Source: Scytonema millei VB511283
GTDB taxonomy: Bacteria > Cyanobacteriota > Cyanobacteriia > Cyanobacteriales > Chroococcidiopsidaceae
DNA length: 64,000 nt
NCBI RefSeq assembly: GCF_000817735.3
Contig: NZ_JTJC03000011.1
Span: forward strand, 1-64,000
Direction of reading: 5' to 3'
In this document: positions 27,869-36,410 of the stretch, piece by piece
Layout: every line of letters starts with the position of its first letter
Numbering within the stretch: position 1 is the stretch's first letter
Position numbers and translations under genes: made by a program
The notes under the pieces: generated by a model
Told to the model about the DNA's origin: nothing
Seen by the model: only the letters and a program-made list of their open reading frames with translations
Databases searched by the model: none

Positions 27869-28714
27869 CTACGAAGCACGACGCACGAAAGGTAAAAGGT
27901 CTTGTAGAATATCTTCGGCAAAATGCTCTTGAGGATAATGCCCCGCTTTTTCAAGTTTGACAATCTCGGCTTGGGGTAGGTTGCTGGCGAATTTCTGGGC
28001 GATTTCCACAGGAAGCCAAGGATCGTTTACACCCCAGACAATTAAAAGTGGCTTCTTCCAGTCTTGAAAACCATCAGCAATTTCTGTCATGGACGGCGAC
28101 ATTTTCAGATTACGTACCGTCGTCATCAGCGATCGCCCCGCTTTTGAACTTTTCAAAAAAGGCTTGCGAAATACGTCTAAATCTGCTTCTGAAATCTGAT
28201 AACGGCTACCACCTTCTAGAGTACGATCCACCAACAAAGGATCTTGCGTCGCCATATCTCCCGCCAAAGGTAGTCCCCACTGTTGCATCTGCCACGGTAG
28301 TTTAGCAGCCGTAGTCAAAGGAGTATTGAGAATGGCAATATTTTCAACGCGATCGCTATGGTGTAAAGCATACTGCAACCCTACCGAACCCAAAAATCCT
28401 TGCACGACCAAACAAAAGCGATCGATCTCCAAAGCTTGAATAAAGTCATCTAATGCCTTGACAAAAGCATCGGGAGTATAATTAAAATCCCGCGCTTGAG
28501 GTTTCGCTGACGAACCAAAACCAATCAAATCGGGGGCGATCGCCCTAGTTCCCTGACTCCCCAAAGCAGGCATAACGTGTCGCCAACCGTAGCTATGGGA
28601 AGGTAGACCATGTAACAGCACCACTGGCAGCAGATCGCTCATTCCAATGGGGGCAACCTCGCGGTAAAACCATTCTAGGGAACCAACATTAATTTGATGT
28701 TCTGCGATGGACAC
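27869..28714 (-). CDS. Alpha/beta-hydrolase fold protein lacking the usual nucleophile
   Basis: The fold is clear: HGLPSHSYGW oxyanion loop (residues 35-44), DLIGFGSS, WGVNDPW and a C-terminal KAGHYPQEH with the expected His. The nucleophile elbow, however, reads VVQGFLGS (103-110), where hydrolases have G-x-S-x-G and dehalogenases have V-x-D-W-G. The nucleophile position is therefore occupied by Gly or Phe. I recall cyanobacterial and plant chloroplast relatives with the same VVQG elbow, so this may be a family trait and not damage. The role is unknown; annotation as an active hydrolase would be unsafe. There is no signal peptide. Confidence 0.83.
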   Translation of the reverse strand: MSIAEHQINVGSLEWFYREVAPIGMSDLLPVVLLHGLPSHSYGWRHVMPALGSQGTRAIAPDLIGFGSSAKPQARDFNYTPDAFVKALDDFIQALEIDRFCLVVQGFLGSVGLQYALHHSDRVENIAILNTPLTTAAKLPWQMQQWGLPLAGDMATQDPLLVDRTLEGGSRYQISEADLDVFRKPFLKSSKAGRSLMTTVRNLKMSPSMTEIADGFQDWKKPLLIVWGVNDPWLPVEIAQKFASNLPQAEIVKLEKAGHYPQEHFAEDILQDLLPFVRRAS

Positions 28715-28734
28715 GACACTTTATTGGTAATAGG

Positions 28735-28826
28735 TAAGTCGTAAGTCGTAAGTCGTAAGTCGGGAGTGGCTGGTGGCTGGTGGCTAGTAGTAGATAGGGT
28801 GTGGGGTGTGGGGTGTGGGGTGTAGT
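28735..28826. repeat. STRR arrays, units AGTCGTA, GGTGGCT and GGTGTGG
   Basis: Three short heptamer arrays lie in series between the 27869 and 28917 genes, followed by TAACTGGTCACTGA units. Confidence 0.85.
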
Positions 28827-28916
28827 GGATTGTTAACTGGTCACTGATAACTGGTCACTGATAACTGCTCCCTGCTCCCTGCTCTCTGCTCCCTGATAAC
28901 TGACAACTGACAACTC

Positions 28917-30062
28917 TTAACCAGAAGATAATATCATTTTGCGGATCGCTTGTGCGGTGGCGGGCGCGAGTAAAACACCGTTACGATAGTGCCCTGTCGC
29001 TAAGAGAATATTGCTAAATCCTGATAGATAGTCAATTATGGGGGCGGAACGACCTTCAGGACGGGGACGTAAACCAGACCAGGTTTTGATAATATTCGCT
29101 GTCGCTAAAGCAGGACAAAAAGCGATCGCCTGTTGCATGACTGCCTCTAACAAGGCTGGTGCTGCCTCGATTTCTCGTCCAATGGCAGGAAATTCTACCG
29201 TTGCTCCTACCCAATATTCCGTTGCTGGTTGACCCCCATTTAAGGGAACGATATGCACGTCGTTACCCGTAATGACGGGTTGAAAATCTGGACTACCTAA
29301 AGGGCGATCGAGCTTGAGGTGAATAGCTTGACCTAGTACGGGTACGATATCAAATTTTAGTTGAGGTGAAGTTTCTGTTGGCAGAGATGGCAAAGATCCT
29401 AATCCAGCCGATACCACTAGCCAATCGACATTCAAATGGGATCGCTCTCCAGAAATTGTTATTTGTCTGATGCGGCGATCGCCTATACCACTTTCAGCAT
29501 CGCTGGAAGCCGAACTGAAATTATATTCCTCTATCTGTGTTCCAAAGAAAAATTTGACACCATTGCGTTTTGCCCCTTCAACTAAAGCCAAAGTTAAACT
29601 CACCGGATCGACTTGCCGATCTTGGGGCGAGTAAATTGCCCAGGTCGAGGGATTGCAGTTAATTTGCGGACAATAGGACTTGACTTTTACTTCATCCCAA
29701 ATTTCTAAAGCCAAGCCTTGAGAGGCGCGCGTCGCGACGAGTTTCTCCCAAGATCCGAGTTCTGCTGCCAAGCACAACATCAAAATTCCCTGCCGATTCA
29801 AAGGGATATGATGCCCTGTCAGTGCCTCTAATTCTGGAATGAGGGTGTCGTAGCGTTGGATACTTGCCTGTCGCAACTGCCACGCTCTACCCTTAGTTTT
29901 ATGGCTGATAACACCCATCAAAACGCCCAAAGCCGCTTTTGTTGCCGCTTGCGCTGGCAATTGGCGATCGAGGACAGCAACCTGTAACCCTGGAACTTGG
30001 CTCAGTTCGTAGGCGATCGCTGCCCCCACTACACCGCACCCGATAATTACTACTTGAGTCAT
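28917..30062 (-). CDS. FAD-dependent DAO-family oxidoreductase (glycine oxidase ThiO-like)
   Basis: The N-terminus has the FAD-binding motif GCGVVGAAIAYEL and an acidic strand end (VLDRQ). The middle and C-terminus have the D-amino-acid oxidase pattern, with TWSGLRPRPEGRSAPIID and a final ATGHYRNGVLLAP. This GHYRNG ending is typical of ThiO-type glycine oxidases, which supply dehydroglycine for thiazole synthesis in thiamine biosynthesis. In many cyanobacteria ThiO is fused to ThiG; here it stands alone with no thi genes near, so the substrate remains uncertain. The start is the ATG at 30060-30062; an upstream ATG would add 11 residues read from a repeat. Confidence 0.82.
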   Translation of the reverse strand: MTQVVIIGCGVVGAAIAYELSQVPGLQVAVLDRQLPAQAATKAALGVLMGVISHKTKGRAWQLRQASIQRYDTLIPELEALTGHHIPLNRQGILMLCLAAELGSWEKLVATRASQGLALEIWDEVKVKSYCPQINCNPSTWAIYSPQDRQVDPVSLTLALVEGAKRNGVKFFFGTQIEEYNFSSASSDAESGIGDRRIRQITISGERSHLNVDWLVVSAGLGSLPSLPTETSPQLKFDIVPVLGQAIHLKLDRPLGSPDFQPVITGNDVHIVPLNGGQPATEYWVGATVEFPAIGREIEAAPALLEAVMQQAIAFCPALATANIIKTWSGLRPRPEGRSAPIIDYLSGFSNILLATGHYRNGVLLAPATAQAIRKMILSSG

Positions 30063-30126
30063 TTTTATTGCTAGTAGTTGACAGTTAACCGTCAACCGTC
30101 AACCGTCAACTATCAACTGTCAACCT

Positions 30127-30585
30127 TCAACCTTCACTAGCTTGAGGCAGCAACTGAAGAAAGCTGTCGATGTCTGCTACGGCTTCTCTGGCGTTGAGCA
30201 AGACTTTTTTCGCATCGCCTTGTTGAGCTGCTTGATCGACCGCTACTAGGTCGTTAAAGAAGTTTCGCGTAATCTGCTTTGCTTTAGATTGATCTTGTGG
30301 CAACAGATTGCGCGTCATGTAGTTCATGGTCAATCGCAGTTCTCCTAAAGGTCCGTGGACGAAATTACCGACATCGATCCAATCTTTTCTTTGTACTAAA
30401 GACGGAATTTCTCGGCTGGCGCGATCGCGCAAGCTTTGAATATCGGGAATGTACTGCTGGATCTGCTGAATTTGAGCCGAGCTGTAAGTTGGGGGTACTG
30501 TGGCAGTGCTGGGACTGCTACAGCCGATCAGAAATGTTGCCAAAATTACCAAAATTAGGGATAAGAACGATCGATGGCGCAACAT
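30127..30585 (-). CDS. psbQ: Photosystem II protein PsbQ (CyanoQ) lipoprotein
   Basis: The 152-residue lumenal PSII subunit begins with a lipoprotein signal ending in LIGC (Cys22). The mature part is a four-helix bundle. Conserved PsbQ stretches are IQQYIPDIQSLRDRA, WIDVGNFVHGPLGEL and a C-terminal ADIDSFLQLLP. CyanoQ stabilises the oxygen-evolving side of PSII dimers in the thylakoid lumen. It is separated from the ThiO-like gene downstream by a GTCAACC repeat tract. The family call is firm. Confidence 0.92.
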   Translation of the reverse strand: MLRHRSFLSLILVILATFLIGCSSPSTATVPPTYSSAQIQQIQQYIPDIQSLRDRASREIPSLVQRKDWIDVGNFVHGPLGELRLTMNYMTRNLLPQDQSKAKQITRNFFNDLVAVDQAAQQGDAKKVLLNAREAVADIDSFLQLLPQASEG

Positions 30586-31462
30586 AGAATCAATTGCTTG
30601 TAACTGCTACTAATCAGTGTCATTTTAGATCGCTAATGGTAACAATCAATCCTAGCTATGGGAATGAATTCAAAGATTTTATATTTCAGGCAGAAGGCGA
30701 GAGGTGAGAGGTGAAAGGCAGTCAATCCGAGCTGGAGGGGCGTTGACTTAGCTGTATTGCCAGCCCTGCCATGCAGCGCCAAGAATCTGACTGTCATCTT
30801 TGCTGGTTCTCGTAGCGGCATCTAGTTGCCATTGGCTCCAGGGTCGCCAATTCCAGTAAGGTGAAGAGCGTGAATTTTGTTTTGCCGGAGAGCATGACTA
30901 GTAAAAAATAATTAGAAATTATGTCAATTGCAGTCAATTGTACTTTTTAATAAAGTCGTGTTGAGTGCAGCCAAGTAGCTTTTTGTGCCGAGAATCAAAA
31001 AATCTGCGATCGCAGTATACGACTCAGCTTTAACTTTTAAAATCTACGTAGTATGCGTTAGCCTTTGGTGTAACGCATCACCCTAAGTTTTTGGTGCGTT
31101 AGCATGATTGCGTAACGCACCCTACGCATACTGAGTTTTTTTCAATAACAAAACCAGATGCCTATATAACCTTCGCTGTAAATAAATCTTGGTATTTTTT
31201 ATTAGTACTTTTCTATAATTACTATAGAATATATCTATAGTAAAGATTAATTTTTTGCGCCCATAATTTGATAGATTTCCTAATCGTTGGGTCTGTTGTT
31301 TGCTAGATTTTTTGCAAGTTATTTTATTTTAATTTTGCAGATTTCCACGTCAAAGCGAAATTAGGTCGTGCGACTACAAACGCAGCAAGCATAGAGGTTT
31401 ACTATGCTGATTTTTCCTGTTTCTTCAGGAAGAAACCAGCAGATAATTTTGATTGAGGTACG
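30586..31462. other. Long intergenic region
   Basis: About 880 bases before the carbonic anhydrase gene. It contains a dispersed palindromic repeat (31050-31131). On the minus strand it has a 49-codon tryptophan-rich open stretch without a start codon (30748-30897). The part just before 31463 is AT-rich and should hold the promoter. Confidence 0.6.
31050..31131. repeat. Dispersed palindromic repeat with TGCGTTAGCCTTTGG
   Basis: The outer arms GTATGCGTTA and CCTACGCATAC pair, and TGGTGCGTTAGC/GCGTAACGCACC pair inside. The TGCGTTAGCCTTTGGTGTAACGCA core (31054-31077) is an inverted copy of 9241-9265. Confidence 0.75.
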
Positions 31463-32197
31463 ATGATGACTCGAAAAAATGGGTTTGTGGGACGACGCAA
31501 TTTGCTCAAATTGGTGGGTGTAGGAGGAGCTAGCATAGCTGCTACTAGTGTTGTTAGTAGTTCGTGGGGCGCACAATCTGCTATAGCACAGCCTGCAAAA
31601 ATTGAAGACAAGCCTCAGCCAGTCAGTCCAGATAATGCTCTCAAAAGATTACTGGAGGGCAACCAACGGTTTATGAAAGAGAAGCGTCAAACTCCTAATC
31701 AATCACGATTGCGCTTGCAAGAGGTTGCCGCAGCTCAATATCCTTTCGCTTCTATTTTGGGCTGTGCTGATTCGCGAGTTCCAGCAGAAATTGTTTTCGA
31801 TCAGGGGCTAGGAGATTTGTTTGTCGTTCGGCTTGCTGGCAATGTTGTCAGCCCTACAGCTACAGGCAGCCTAGAATTTGCTACATCGGTTTTAGGTTCC
31901 CAATTGATTATAGTTTTAGGACACGAAAGATGTGGTGCAGTACAAGCAGCACTCAAAAGCGATCTGCTTCCTGGTAGAATTGGCACTTTTGTTGAGGATA
32001 TTAAACCAGCTTTAAATGGGATTAAAGCTCAATCAAATGATGCAGTTAATGATGCTGTTGTAGCTAACGTTCGATATCAAGTTGGACTATTGCAGGAGAG
32101 TTCTTCAATACTAACTCAACTAATCAAAGAGGGGAAATTAAAAATCGTAGGTGGTCGTTATGACTTAGATACTGGTGCAGTTACCCTGATTGCTTAA
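31463..32197 (+). CDS. Tat-exported beta-class carbonic anhydrase
   Basis: The enzyme hydrates CO2 using zinc held by Cys101, His154 and Cys157 (motifs GCADSR and GHERCGAV), with the Asp103-Arg105 dyad present. The N-terminus is a twin-arginine signal (GRRNLLKLVGVGG, residues 10-22, then hydrophobic and AQSAIAQ), so it acts outside the cytoplasm, like the EcaB type of cyanobacteria. Such enzymes are thought to help interconvert CO2 and bicarbonate at the cell surface. It is 244 residues and complete. Two adjacent ATGs follow GAGG. It is monocistronic. Confidence 0.9.
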   Translation: MMTRKNGFVGRRNLLKLVGVGGASIAATSVVSSSWGAQSAIAQPAKIEDKPQPVSPDNALKRLLEGNQRFMKEKRQTPNQSRLRLQEVAAAQYPFASILGCADSRVPAEIVFDQGLGDLFVVRLAGNVVSPTATGSLEFATSVLGSQLIIVLGHERCGAVQAALKSDLLPGRIGTFVEDIKPALNGIKAQSNDAVNDAVVANVRYQVGLLQESSSILTQLIKEGKLKIVGGRYDLDTGAVTLIA

Positions 32198-32628
32198 ATG
32201 AGCGAGGGAGCGATCGCCTACTTGATTTTTGACATAAGTTTCTACAGGGATAGAGATGTTGATTCAGAAATGGCGATCGCTCTCAGTAACATCATTTATA
32301 GGAAGTTTCATGAAGGGCAAGATTTAGCTGTATATTTAGTAACAAGCGCTCTCCGAATAATCGCTTTATAACTGCAACGAAACTGTTTGCTATTCGTGAA
32401 TTGTTTATGATAACCGTAAAATAATATACTTAACTTTAAATATCGCTCTGAAATAACTGTAATTAAACCCAACTACTATTGAACTGAGTTATATATTATA
32501 TCTAAATAGGAGTATAACTACTAACATTTATATTGTGACTATGTAGAAATATTAAAAAATTCTTTAATTAAGTATACTGCGAAAATAATTATGGTAGAAA
32601 TTTACGCATTACTATGCGTTAAACCTTT
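32198..32628. other. AT-rich intergenic region
   Basis: About 430 bases, clearly richer in A and T than its surroundings. It precedes the SET-domain gene. No gene, RNA or repeat that I can support. Confidence 0.5.
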
Positions 32629-33237
32629 ATGATTCATCCAGACACAGAGCTACGTCTTGTCAATGAAATTATTGGTTACGGTGTATTTGCTACAAGATTT
32701 ATTCCTCAAGGAACGATAACTTGGGTAGTCGATGAACTCGATCGAAAAATTGACGAGGCTTGTGTATTGTCCCTAGATCGACTTCAGCAAAATCACATTT
32801 TCAAATACTCTTTTCGTGACAGAAACGGTGACTACATCTTGTGTTGGGATATTGGTAGATATATGAATCACAGTTTCCGGGCTAATTGTATATCTACAGC
32901 TTATGATTTTGAAATAGCTGTTAGAGACATTTATCCTGATGAAGAACTAACCGACGACTATGCATGTTTTAATTTAGACGAACCTTTTGAATGCTTTCCA
33001 GAACCAGGGTTTGCTAAAACCAAAGTCATGCCTGACGATTTCTTGCTTTTGTATCCAGAGTGGGATAGGAAAGTTGCTGATGCAATGAACTACTTCAATC
33101 AAGTTGAACAGCCATTGAAGCAGTTTATTTCAAGTAAGTTTATCGATAAAGTGAATGCGGTTGCTGCCGGAAAAGAAAGACTTGACTCCATGCTGAATTG
33201 CTATTACCAGCGTCACCAGAAGCTCATAACTGCATAG
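32629..33237 (+). CDS. SET domain protein (putative lysine methyltransferase)
   Basis: A 202-residue protein with a compact SET domain over residues 5-120. It has GYGVFATRFIPQGT at the N-terminal strand, the cofactor motif RYMNHSFRANC (Asn80-His81-Ser82) and EELTDDYACF with the catalytic-position Tyr111. The canonical GEEL-T-Y-D-Y end is altered to DEELTDDY, as in other bacterial SET proteins. The C-terminal 80 residues are helical and lack the post-SET cysteine motif. It should transfer methyl groups from S-adenosylmethionine to a protein lysine; the target is unknown. The next gene (half-size MFS) starts within 30 bases. The ribosome site is poor. Confidence 0.85.
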   Translation: MIHPDTELRLVNEIIGYGVFATRFIPQGTITWVVDELDRKIDEACVLSLDRLQQNHIFKYSFRDRNGDYILCWDIGRYMNHSFRANCISTAYDFEIAVRDIYPDEELTDDYACFNLDEPFECFPEPGFAKTKVMPDDFLLLYPEWDRKVADAMNYFNQVEQPLKQFISSKFIDKVNAVAAGKERLDSMLNCYYQRHQKLITA

Positions 33238-33265
33238 AAATCATCAATCTATTAAGTTGTTTTCT

Positions 33266-33883
33266 ATGTTGCAAAAAAATCTCAAAATCCTACTTTATAG
33301 TAGTAATATTTGGTACTTAGGCGAAGGAATGTTTGCTCCAATTTTTGGTTTATTTACTCAAAAAATTGGAGGTAACATTCTTGATATTAGCGGAATTTGG
33401 GCTGCATATCTGGTTGCTACAGGAATTTTTACTATCCTAGTTGGAAAGCTATCAGACCGGAATATAAGCAAAGCCAAACTCATGATAATTGGCTATGCTT
33501 TAAATGCCATTTTCACATTCTGCTATCTATTCGCATCTTCTCAACTAAGTTTGTTTGTCGTTCAAATAGGGTTGGGAATTGCTTCTGCTTTAGCAACTCC
33601 TACTTGGAATGCTTTGTATGCACAATATGAAGATCGAGGAAATGCAGGGCAAATTTGGGGCATGGCTGACGGACAATCAAAAGTCATGACTGGTCTTGCT
33701 GTAGTTCTTGGGGGAGTTATTGTTAATTGGTTGTCTTTCAATGCTTTATTTATCACAATGGGAACAATTCAAGTTATTGCTACCTTGTATTCCATTCAAC
33801 TGTTAAAGCAACAGAGACGTGCAGCAACAACTACTGATAAAAAGCATTTGCTAAGAAGACATCAAATAAATTCAAGCAATTGA
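33266..33883 (+). CDS. Half-size MFS-type membrane protein
   Basis: About 205 residues with six hydrophobic segments, equal to one half of a major facilitator transporter. The loop GKLSDRNISKAKLM resembles the conserved MFS loop 2-3 motif (G-x-L-S-D-R). It ends in a basic tail (LLRRHQINSSN). Either it is a natural six-helix member that dimerises or the remnant of a full-length transporter, but no other half follows in any frame. It lies less than 30 bases after the SET gene and is probably co-transcribed with it. A TTG nine bases upstream is an alternative start. Confidence 0.72.
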   Translation: MLQKNLKILLYSSNIWYLGEGMFAPIFGLFTQKIGGNILDISGIWAAYLVATGIFTILVGKLSDRNISKAKLMIIGYALNAIFTFCYLFASSQLSLFVVQIGLGIASALATPTWNALYAQYEDRGNAGQIWGMADGQSKVMTGLAVVLGGVIVNWLSFNALFITMGTIQVIATLYSIQLLKQQRRAATTTDKKHLLRRHQINSSN

Positions 33884-33913
33884 CAAAAGCAAAAATGGTA
33901 AATTGCGAGATAA

Positions 33914-36343
33914 CTAAAACTCAAACCACACGCCATAAATTGCCCAAATTGCCATTGCCCGCAAATAATAGCTAGCCCGAAAAGTACCAACAGATGTAAT
34001 TGCTTCTGGAGTACGGAACTGCAAACCATTTTCATAGATTTGATTGACAACTGTTTCTGTTAATTGCAGTGCCTCAGCTTTCATTCCCATTTGCAAGAGA
34101 AAAGCCGCCAATCCGAAATTAATTCCCGTCCATACTTCTAATGGATGGGTAGCATTAGGATTTTCAGGAGAACCATTCAGGGTTAAACCATTCGCTGCCC
34201 CAAATTTTCCCTGATGAAATTTCAAGAAGCAAGCATCGTATATAGTTTTGAGTGCAGACACAGTACATTCTTGCGGCACAATGTCAGGTAATTTTAATAA
34301 ACGGGCGTAAAATTGTCCGCAGAGTTGATCTGCCATCACGACATCAGAACCGCTACCGCTATCTAAGCGATAATATTGTCCGTTCCAAAGTTTTTCTTGG
34401 TAGATTGGACGCGATCGCATCAACCAAGATTGATATGTATTTATTGTCTCTTGTAGAGACTTTACATGTAATGTCTCTACAGAATTGAGTAAAATTTTAC
34501 CAATGGCGATCGCCGCTTCTAAAGCCGCCAACCACAATCCGCCACAATAAGCACTGACTCCTTGCAACTTCCAATCATCAAAAGTTTGATCTGGCGCACC
34601 AGAATTTTCAGGAATTCCATCGCCATCTATATCGAAAGTTTTCAAGTAGTTGAGAGCTTGAACGATCGCCTCCCAACACTCTGCTAAAAACTCTACATCA
34701 GCTGCCCCTGTCAGTAAATAATCTCGGTACACTTGCAAAACAAAATCGCTGGGTAAATCCTTCCACAAATTGCAATCTTGATATGCCGTGTAATTTGTTT
34801 TTTCCCAGACGTGTTCGTTGGGTGCGCCTAAATCGTGAGGTGTTGCACCAGCAACTTTACGCGGTGCGAGGGGCATTTCTGCCCCGATGGTCAGGTAATA
34901 TCCAATCAGACGACGATTGTTGTCGCTAGCAGGAATCGCCCGTGCAAAAGCACGCATCACAGCCTTTTCTAACTCTGGAAATAATATTAATAGAGCAAAC
35001 GAACCGTAAAGCCGCACGTCAAGGCTTTCGTACCAGCGATAATCAATACATTCTAAGATGGCAAACTGACCGAAAGGATCGCGTTGAGTCGCCGCACTCC
35101 ACAGCGTCCCGCCACTGGTAAGATCGTAGAGTTCGTTAAACAATGCCATTTTGAACCAATCGGGCAGATCGGTTTTGTCTAGAATTGGTTGCTGCCAAGC
35201 TTGAATTTGAGATTGCCAAGTTTGATATGCTTGTAAAGCTGTACGCGCGATCGCCCAAGCATTTTTACCCGTGCGATCGAAAAAATCTGTATAGCGACGA
35301 TAATATTTGACCCCAGCAGCAAATTCTGTAACGGGAAAATCCCAAGTTAAGACAAAGGGAATCGTACGAGTTTCTCCTGGTTGCAGTGTAAAACGAATTG
35401 CGATCGCACCTGCAATTTGTTCTCCCTCTATAGCTGGTGTCTCATCTTGTAAGTTAGGTAAAGCACCTGATTGGGCAAAACTTGTCCATATGTCTTCCCC
35501 CGTACCGATGGGATTCCAACGGGTGTGATGAAAGACTTCTACACCAGGCTGTTTTGCTGTAGCAATGCACCACTGTCCGTCCCCTTCTTCTGCATCCTCG
35601 CTATTATCTCGCCCTAATACGCATCCGACAGACTCGGAATCTTCCAGCAACCGATTAAAATTTCCCTGACTTTCTCCCCAGCGCGATTTATATTCATACA
35701 CTGGGCTACCATCATCTCTAATTTTTACTTCAGAAGATTTACTAGCATTGGTAAACCACCCCGTCATATTCTGCCAGGACAGCATAATACTCAGAGTTAT
35801 AGGGGCATTAGTAGGATTATGGGCAGTCCAGACAAATACACCCACTGGATAGCTGCTTTCTTGATAGTTATTTGCCCAAATTGGCGACAACTGTTCGCAG
35901 GTTAACTGAGATTGAAACACACCCTCATACACAAACCAGCTACGAGGATACAACGCATGATACGTGCCTGTGTGGGCGTTTTGTTCGCCCCTACATGGAT
36001 ACCACTGCCAATTCTGCAATCCATCTTCAGGTGCTTCCGTACACAAAGCGTAAGCCTGAGAGTGAGATGCACTCTGTTCAAACACGCTTTCAAACACGCT
36101 AAACTGACAAGCAGGCATCGGCTGAAAAATATGCTCGCCGCCGTCCACCTGCCACAAGTTAAAATCACCCCTAGAAGACCGACCGATACAACCCGCACCA
36201 AAGCCTCCTAAAGGCATACCGTGCCAGGGACCATCATCTAAATTACTTGCGGTACGGACAATATAGGGCTTGTCCCAGCCCAGACCGATAGGACGCTGCC
36301 AGGTACAGTTAGGAATGTTCATCATTAAGGTGCTGAATTGCAT
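33914..36343 (-). CDS. GH116 glucosidase (GBA2-like)
   Basis: The 809-residue protein matches glycoside hydrolase family 116, which includes bacterial beta-glucosidases and animal non-lysosomal glucosylceramidase GBA2. The N-terminal motif MPLGGFGAGCIGRSSRGDF is typical. The nucleophile would be the Glu in FNELYDLTSGGTLW and the acid/base the Asp in FDDWKLQGVSAYCGGLW. There is no signal peptide, so it should act in the cytoplasm on a beta-glucoside or glucolipid. Two short stretches (VETLHVKSLQ and CRGEQNAHTGTY) are encoded by dispersed palindromes at 34453 and about 35962. It follows the molybdoprotein gene by 67 bases but is probably separate. Confidence 0.87.
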   Translation of the reverse strand: MQFSTLMMNIPNCTWQRPIGLGWDKPYIVRTASNLDDGPWHGMPLGGFGAGCIGRSSRGDFNLWQVDGGEHIFQPMPACQFSVFESVFEQSASHSQAYALCTEAPEDGLQNWQWYPCRGEQNAHTGTYHALYPRSWFVYEGVFQSQLTCEQLSPIWANNYQESSYPVGVFVWTAHNPTNAPITLSIMLSWQNMTGWFTNASKSSEVKIRDDGSPVYEYKSRWGESQGNFNRLLEDSESVGCVLGRDNSEDAEEGDGQWCIATAKQPGVEVFHHTRWNPIGTGEDIWTSFAQSGALPNLQDETPAIEGEQIAGAIAIRFTLQPGETRTIPFVLTWDFPVTEFAAGVKYYRRYTDFFDRTGKNAWAIARTALQAYQTWQSQIQAWQQPILDKTDLPDWFKMALFNELYDLTSGGTLWSAATQRDPFGQFAILECIDYRWYESLDVRLYGSFALLILFPELEKAVMRAFARAIPASDNNRRLIGYYLTIGAEMPLAPRKVAGATPHDLGAPNEHVWEKTNYTAYQDCNLWKDLPSDFVLQVYRDYLLTGAADVEFLAECWEAIVQALNYLKTFDIDGDGIPENSGAPDQTFDDWKLQGVSAYCGGLWLAALEAAIAIGKILLNSVETLHVKSLQETINTYQSWLMRSRPIYQEKLWNGQYYRLDSGSGSDVVMADQLCGQFYARLLKLPDIVPQECTVSALKTIYDACFLKFHQGKFGAANGLTLNGSPENPNATHPLEVWTGINFGLAAFLLQMGMKAEALQLTETVVNQIYENGLQFRTPEAITSVGTFRASYYLRAMAIWAIYGVWFEF
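34453..34480. repeat. GTAGAGAC palindrome inside the GH116 gene
   Basis: GTAGAGACTTTACA and TGTAATGTCTCTAC pair with one mismatch. The stretch is translated in frame within the GH116 protein. Confidence 0.7.
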
Positions 36344-36388
36344 CCCATAGATTTTACTCTTAGATTTGGTAGTTGGTTGACAGTTGAC

Positions 36389-36410
36389 AGTTGACAGTTA
36401 ACTGTCAACT
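36389..36410. repeat. Palindromic GTTGACAGTTAACTGTCAAC repeat
   Basis: A perfect 22-base palindrome formed where GTTGACA heptamers meet their complement, between the molybdoprotein gene and the GH116 gene. Confidence 0.75.

Noticed and set aside
33257-33883. Frameshifted full-length MFS gene
   Set aside because: I looked for a second half downstream in all frames; only about 30 bases remain before the convergent GH116 gene, so no second half is present here.
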